In this document: positions 6,907 to 9,404 of the stretch, piece by piece | Position numbering within the stretch: position 1 is the first letter of the stretch | Layout: each line of letters starts with the position of its first letter | From: Spirochaetaceae bacterium | GTDB lineage: Bacteria > Spirochaetota > Spirochaetia > Treponematales > Breznakiellaceae | NCBI GenBank assembly: GCA_031278295.1 | Contig: JAITKQ010000117.1 | Coordinates: 1-9,404 of the forward strand | DNA: 9,404 nucleotides | Direction of reading: 5' to 3' | Program-made: the position numbers and the translations under genes | Notes under the pieces: generated by a model | What the model saw: only the letters and a program-made list of their open reading frames with translations | What the model was told of the DNA's origin: nothing | Databases searched by the model: none

Positions 6907-9363
6907 TTGGTCGGACTCGTTCTTGTTTCACATTGCCGGGCTCTGGCCGAGGCTGCCGCCCACCTTGCCCGGCAAGTTTCTTCAAATGTTGCGCTCCCGA
7001 TAGCCCTTGCCGGCGGGACGGGCGATGAGCACGCCGAACTCGGAACGGACGCTATGGACATCATGGAGGCTATAGAATCTGTCTATTCGGATGACGGCGT
7101 CCTTGTGCTGATGGACATGGGGAGCGCGATATTGAGCGCGAAGACGGCGCTTGAATTCCTTGAAAGCGAAAAAGCGGCCCATACAAGCCTCTGTTCCGCA
7201 CCCCTGGTCGAGGGCGCCGTCTCCGCCGCGGTGCGGATTTCGCTCGGCGACAGCCTTGAGCTTGTCAGGCAGGAGGCCTTCGCCGCGCTGACCCCAAAGC
7301 AGATCGAGCTGGATGACGTTAAGGTGGTGGCGGCGACAGAATCTGCCGCTCCGGATGAAGGCGGCTATCTGTCTTATACATTCGTTTCCCGCCTGAAAAA
7401 CGGCCTACATGCCCGTCCGGCCGCGATGCTGGCCGGGGCGGCCGCTTCGTTCAACTCCACCGTAAGGGTAAGGAATATCAGCCGGAACAGGGGGCCGGAG
7501 ACGGCGCGTAGTGTCAACAAACTTGCCCTGCTCGGCATACTGACCGGGGACGAGGTTGAAGTGCGGGCATCCGGGGATGACGCGGCAGAGGCGCTTAACG
7601 CGATCCAAAAACTTGCTGATGAAAACTTTGGCGAGGTCCCGGCCACCCTTAAACCTGAGACAAAACCCGAAACTAAACTTCTGTCCCTCGCGCCGGGAGT
7701 CGCGATGGGCCTCCTGTACCGGGAAGGCGTCATAGCCCCCTGTCCAAAGCGGGAAACAAGCGACGCCGAAGCCGAGATCAGCCGTTTCGATTCGGCCATT
7801 GCGCGGGTAAAAACGGAACTCGAGACACACGAGGCGAATCTTGTTAAAGAGGGACACACGGGCGAGGCCGGAATTTTTAACGCGCAAAAACTTATTTTGA
7901 CGGATCAAGACTTAATTGATGATGTCAGGAAGGCTATACGTACAGAAGGGCTGGAGGCCGCCTACCTTTACCAGCAAAAGATGAACAAACTTGCCGCCGA
8001 TTACCGTAAACTGCCCGGAGACTACCTTCCGCAGCGGGCAGCCGACATCAACGATGTGGCCTCCCGCGTGCTCGCCGTCCTCACCGGACAGGGAAGTACC
8101 GGTGAGGAAGGCTTTGACGACATAATTCTCGCCGCTAGGGAGGCGCGGCCTTCCATGATTGTCCGTTTTGAAGGCAGGATTCGCGGTATTTTAAGTGAAA
8201 TTGGAGGGGAAACCTCGCACGCGGCGATTCTGGCAAAAACGATCGGGATTCCCGGCATATCCGGGTACCGTCTTGATGAAAGCATAGCAAACGGAACGCC
8301 GCTCATCATTGACGGGAATACATGCGCGGTTACCGTTAACCCGGATTCGCGGACAGAGGCGGATTTCCGGGAAAAACTTGCCGCTTGGGAGGAGAGAAAG
8401 AGGCGGGACTTTGAGGAGAGCAGGAAAAACGCCGTTACAAAAGACGGGCTAAAGGTATATGTCCGCGCCAATGTGGGTGAAAAGCGGGACGCAAAAAAGG
8501 CCGCCGACTACAACGCGGAAGGCATAGGTCTTTTGCGCACGGAATTTCTTTTTCTTTCCCGTGCAAATCCCCCCGGCGAGGAGACCCAGTCCGCCATGCT
8601 GAGGGAGATACTGGAATTCTTCCCCGATGACCCCGTTACGATCCGTACTTTGGACGTTGGGGGAGACAAAGCCCTTCCTTGGCTCGATCAGAAGAAAGAG
8701 GAGAATCCCTTCCTCGGTGTCCGCGGCGTAAGGCTTTGCCAACAGGAAAGGCGGCTTTTTGCCGGTCAACTTAGGGCGATACTTCGCGCGGGCGCGGGTT
8801 TTAAGGTAAAGGTGATGGCGCCTATGGTAAGCAGGGTGGAGGAGGTACGTTTCTGCCGGGAAATGCTTGAAAACGCCCATGCTGACCTTGAGCGGGACGG
8901 CATTGAGCATGCATGGCCCGTCCCGTTCGGCATAATGGTGGAAACTCCCGCGGCGGCGCTGATGGCGGATAAACTTGCCGCGGTATCGGACTTTTTCAGC
9001 ATAGGTTCAAACGATTTGTCCCAGTACGTCATGTCCGCCGAGCGGGGAAACAGCGCCCTGTCGGAACTTGCGAACGCGCGTCAGGCCGCGGTGCTGCGGG
9101 CAATCAGCATGACCGCCCGCGCCGCGCGGAAGGCGGGTATCCCGATCAGTGTCTGCGGCGAAATGGCGGGGGATCCGCTGCTTAGTCAGGTCCTCGTCGG
9201 TATGGGGATAACGGAGCTCAGCATGAGCCCAAGCGCGATAGGCGGCGTTAAACGGGTAATTACACGTATTTCCCAAAAGGAGGCGGAAGAAAAAGCTGGC
9301 CGCTGCCTTGACTGCTCTACCCTTGTCGAGGTTACGGACGTTTTGGGGAATTGTGACCTTTAA
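6907..9363 (+). CDS. dhaM: DhaM multiphosphoryl transfer protein: EIIA-Man-like, HPr and full-length Enzyme I (PEP-protein phosphotransferase)
   Basis: Phosphorelay that takes phosphate from PEP and rephosphorylates ADP on DhaL. It has 818 residues in three parts. The EIIA-Man-like DhaM domain (1-125) starts VGLVLVSHC, with H9 in the place of the E. coli DhaM site. The HPr domain (about 155-240) has GLHARPAA with H168. Enzyme I (about 257-812) has GGETSHAAI with phospho-site H438, then a PEP-binding barrel with R544 (LLRTEF), R580 (RTLDVGGDK), E679 (MVETPAA), N702-D703 (SNDLSQY) and catalytic C750 (SVCGEMAG). E. coli DhaM has about 472 residues and stops after the Enzyme I N-terminal domain; this one is complete and may bind PEP itself. 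The start is inferred as TTG at 6907, four bases after dhaL, with GGGG at 6896-6899 as ribosome site; it gives the family N-terminus. The upstream ATG at 6850 adds an unrelated Cys-rich stretch overlapping dhaL. Confidence 0.93.
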   Translation: MVGLVLVSHCRALAEAAAHLARQVSSNVALPIALAGGTGDEHAELGTDAMDIMEAIESVYSDDGVLVLMDMGSAILSAKTALEFLESEKAAHTSLCSAPLVEGAVSAAVRISLGDSLELVRQEAFAALTPKQIELDDVKVVAATESAAPDEGGYLSYTFVSRLKNGLHARPAAMLAGAAASFNSTVRVRNISRNRGPETARSVNKLALLGILTGDEVEVRASGDDAAEALNAIQKLADENFGEVPATLKPETKPETKLLSLAPGVAMGLLYREGVIAPCPKRETSDAEAEISRFDSAIARVKTELETHEANLVKEGHTGEAGIFNAQKLILTDQDLIDDVRKAIRTEGLEAAYLYQQKMNKLAADYRKLPGDYLPQRAADINDVASRVLAVLTGQGSTGEEGFDDIILAAREARPSMIVRFEGRIRGILSEIGGETSHAAILAKTIGIPGISGYRLDESIANGTPLIIDGNTCAVTVNPDSRTEADFREKLAAWEERKRRDFEESRKNAVTKDGLKVYVRANVGEKRDAKKAADYNAEGIGLLRTEFLFLSRANPPGEETQSAMLREILEFFPDDPVTIRTLDVGGDKALPWLDQKKEENPFLGVRGVRLCQQERRLFAGQLRAILRAGAGFKVKVMAPMVSRVEEVRFCREMLENAHADLERDGIEHAWPVPFGIMVETPAAALMADKLAAVSDFFSIGSNDLSQYVMSAERGNSALSELANARQAAVLRAISMTARAARKAGIPISVCGEMAGDPLLSQVLVGMGITELSMSPSAIGGVKRVITRISQKEAEEKAGRCLDCSTLVEVTDVLGNCDL

Positions 9364-9387
9364 ATTTTTGATAGACAGGGGTATACT
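9359..9387 (+). promoter_or_regulatory. Candidate promoter at the window edge for the next gene
   Basis: TTTAAA (9359-9364) and TATACT (9382-9387, five of six to the -10 consensus) are 17 bases apart, overlapping the dhaM stop. An ATG at 9394 follows without a ribosome site and runs off the window after a few codons, so a leaderless start is possible but unproven. No terminator hairpin is seen between dhaM and this point. Confidence 0.3.
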
Positions 9388-9404
9388 TTTTGTATGAGAT
9401 TAGC

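Noticed and set aside
9394..9404. ATG at the right edge as the start of a new gene
   Set aside because: Only three full codons remain and there is no ribosome site, so it cannot be supported.
1..9404. Insertion sequences, CRISPR arrays, tRNA or rRNA genes
   Set aside because: None seen: the coding genes run nearly end to end and the two gaps hold only hairpins and short tandem repeats.

Overview
This window is a single-strand (+), almost fully coding glycerol and dihydroxyacetone (DHA) catabolic locus. In order it holds the 3' part of glycerol kinase (glpK), an aquaglyceroporin (glpF), a 197-base gap with two hairpins, a GlpA-type flavoprotein ending in an iron-sulfur domain, a second flavoprotein fused to a DUF1667 domain, a 63-base gap built around a perfect 23-base tandem duplication, and a PTS-type DHA kinase (dhaK, dhaL, and a dhaM whose product carries EIIA, HPr and a complete Enzyme I).

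Metabolic logic: GlpF admits glycerol, GlpK makes glycerol-3-phosphate (G3P), and the two flavoproteins probably oxidise G3P to dihydroxyacetone phosphate (DHAP). In parallel, DhaK, DhaL and DhaM phosphorylate DHA to DHAP using phosphoenolpyruvate (PEP). Both arms reach DHAP. No glycerol dehydrogenase, GlpC-type anchor or regulator gene lies in the window, so the DHA source, the electron acceptor and the control of the locus are not visible here.

Transcription: glpK and glpF form one unit. The hairpins after glpF probably separate it, or gate it, from the glpA-like gene. The glpA-like gene and the fused flavoprotein gene overlap by ATGA, dhaK and dhaL overlap by ATGA, and dhaM follows four bases later from an inferred TTG start. 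The 63-base gap before dhaK may hold an internal promoter.

Organism: G+C is a little above 50%, TGA is used as a stop, and the genes suggest a fermentative anaerobe. The kinase, porin and split G3P dehydrogenase resemble clostridial versions, but I lean towards a spirochaete of the Treponema type, because the hairpin after glpF looks like one I associate with that group. This is a memory-based guess with modest confidence; a Firmicute is the main alternative.

The most notable points are the DhaM with a full-length Enzyme I, the flavoprotein-DUF1667 fusion with a four-cysteine motif, and the 23-base duplication that copies a stop codon and may create a promoter element. I see no mobile element, CRISPR array, RNA gene or clearly new multi-gene system.
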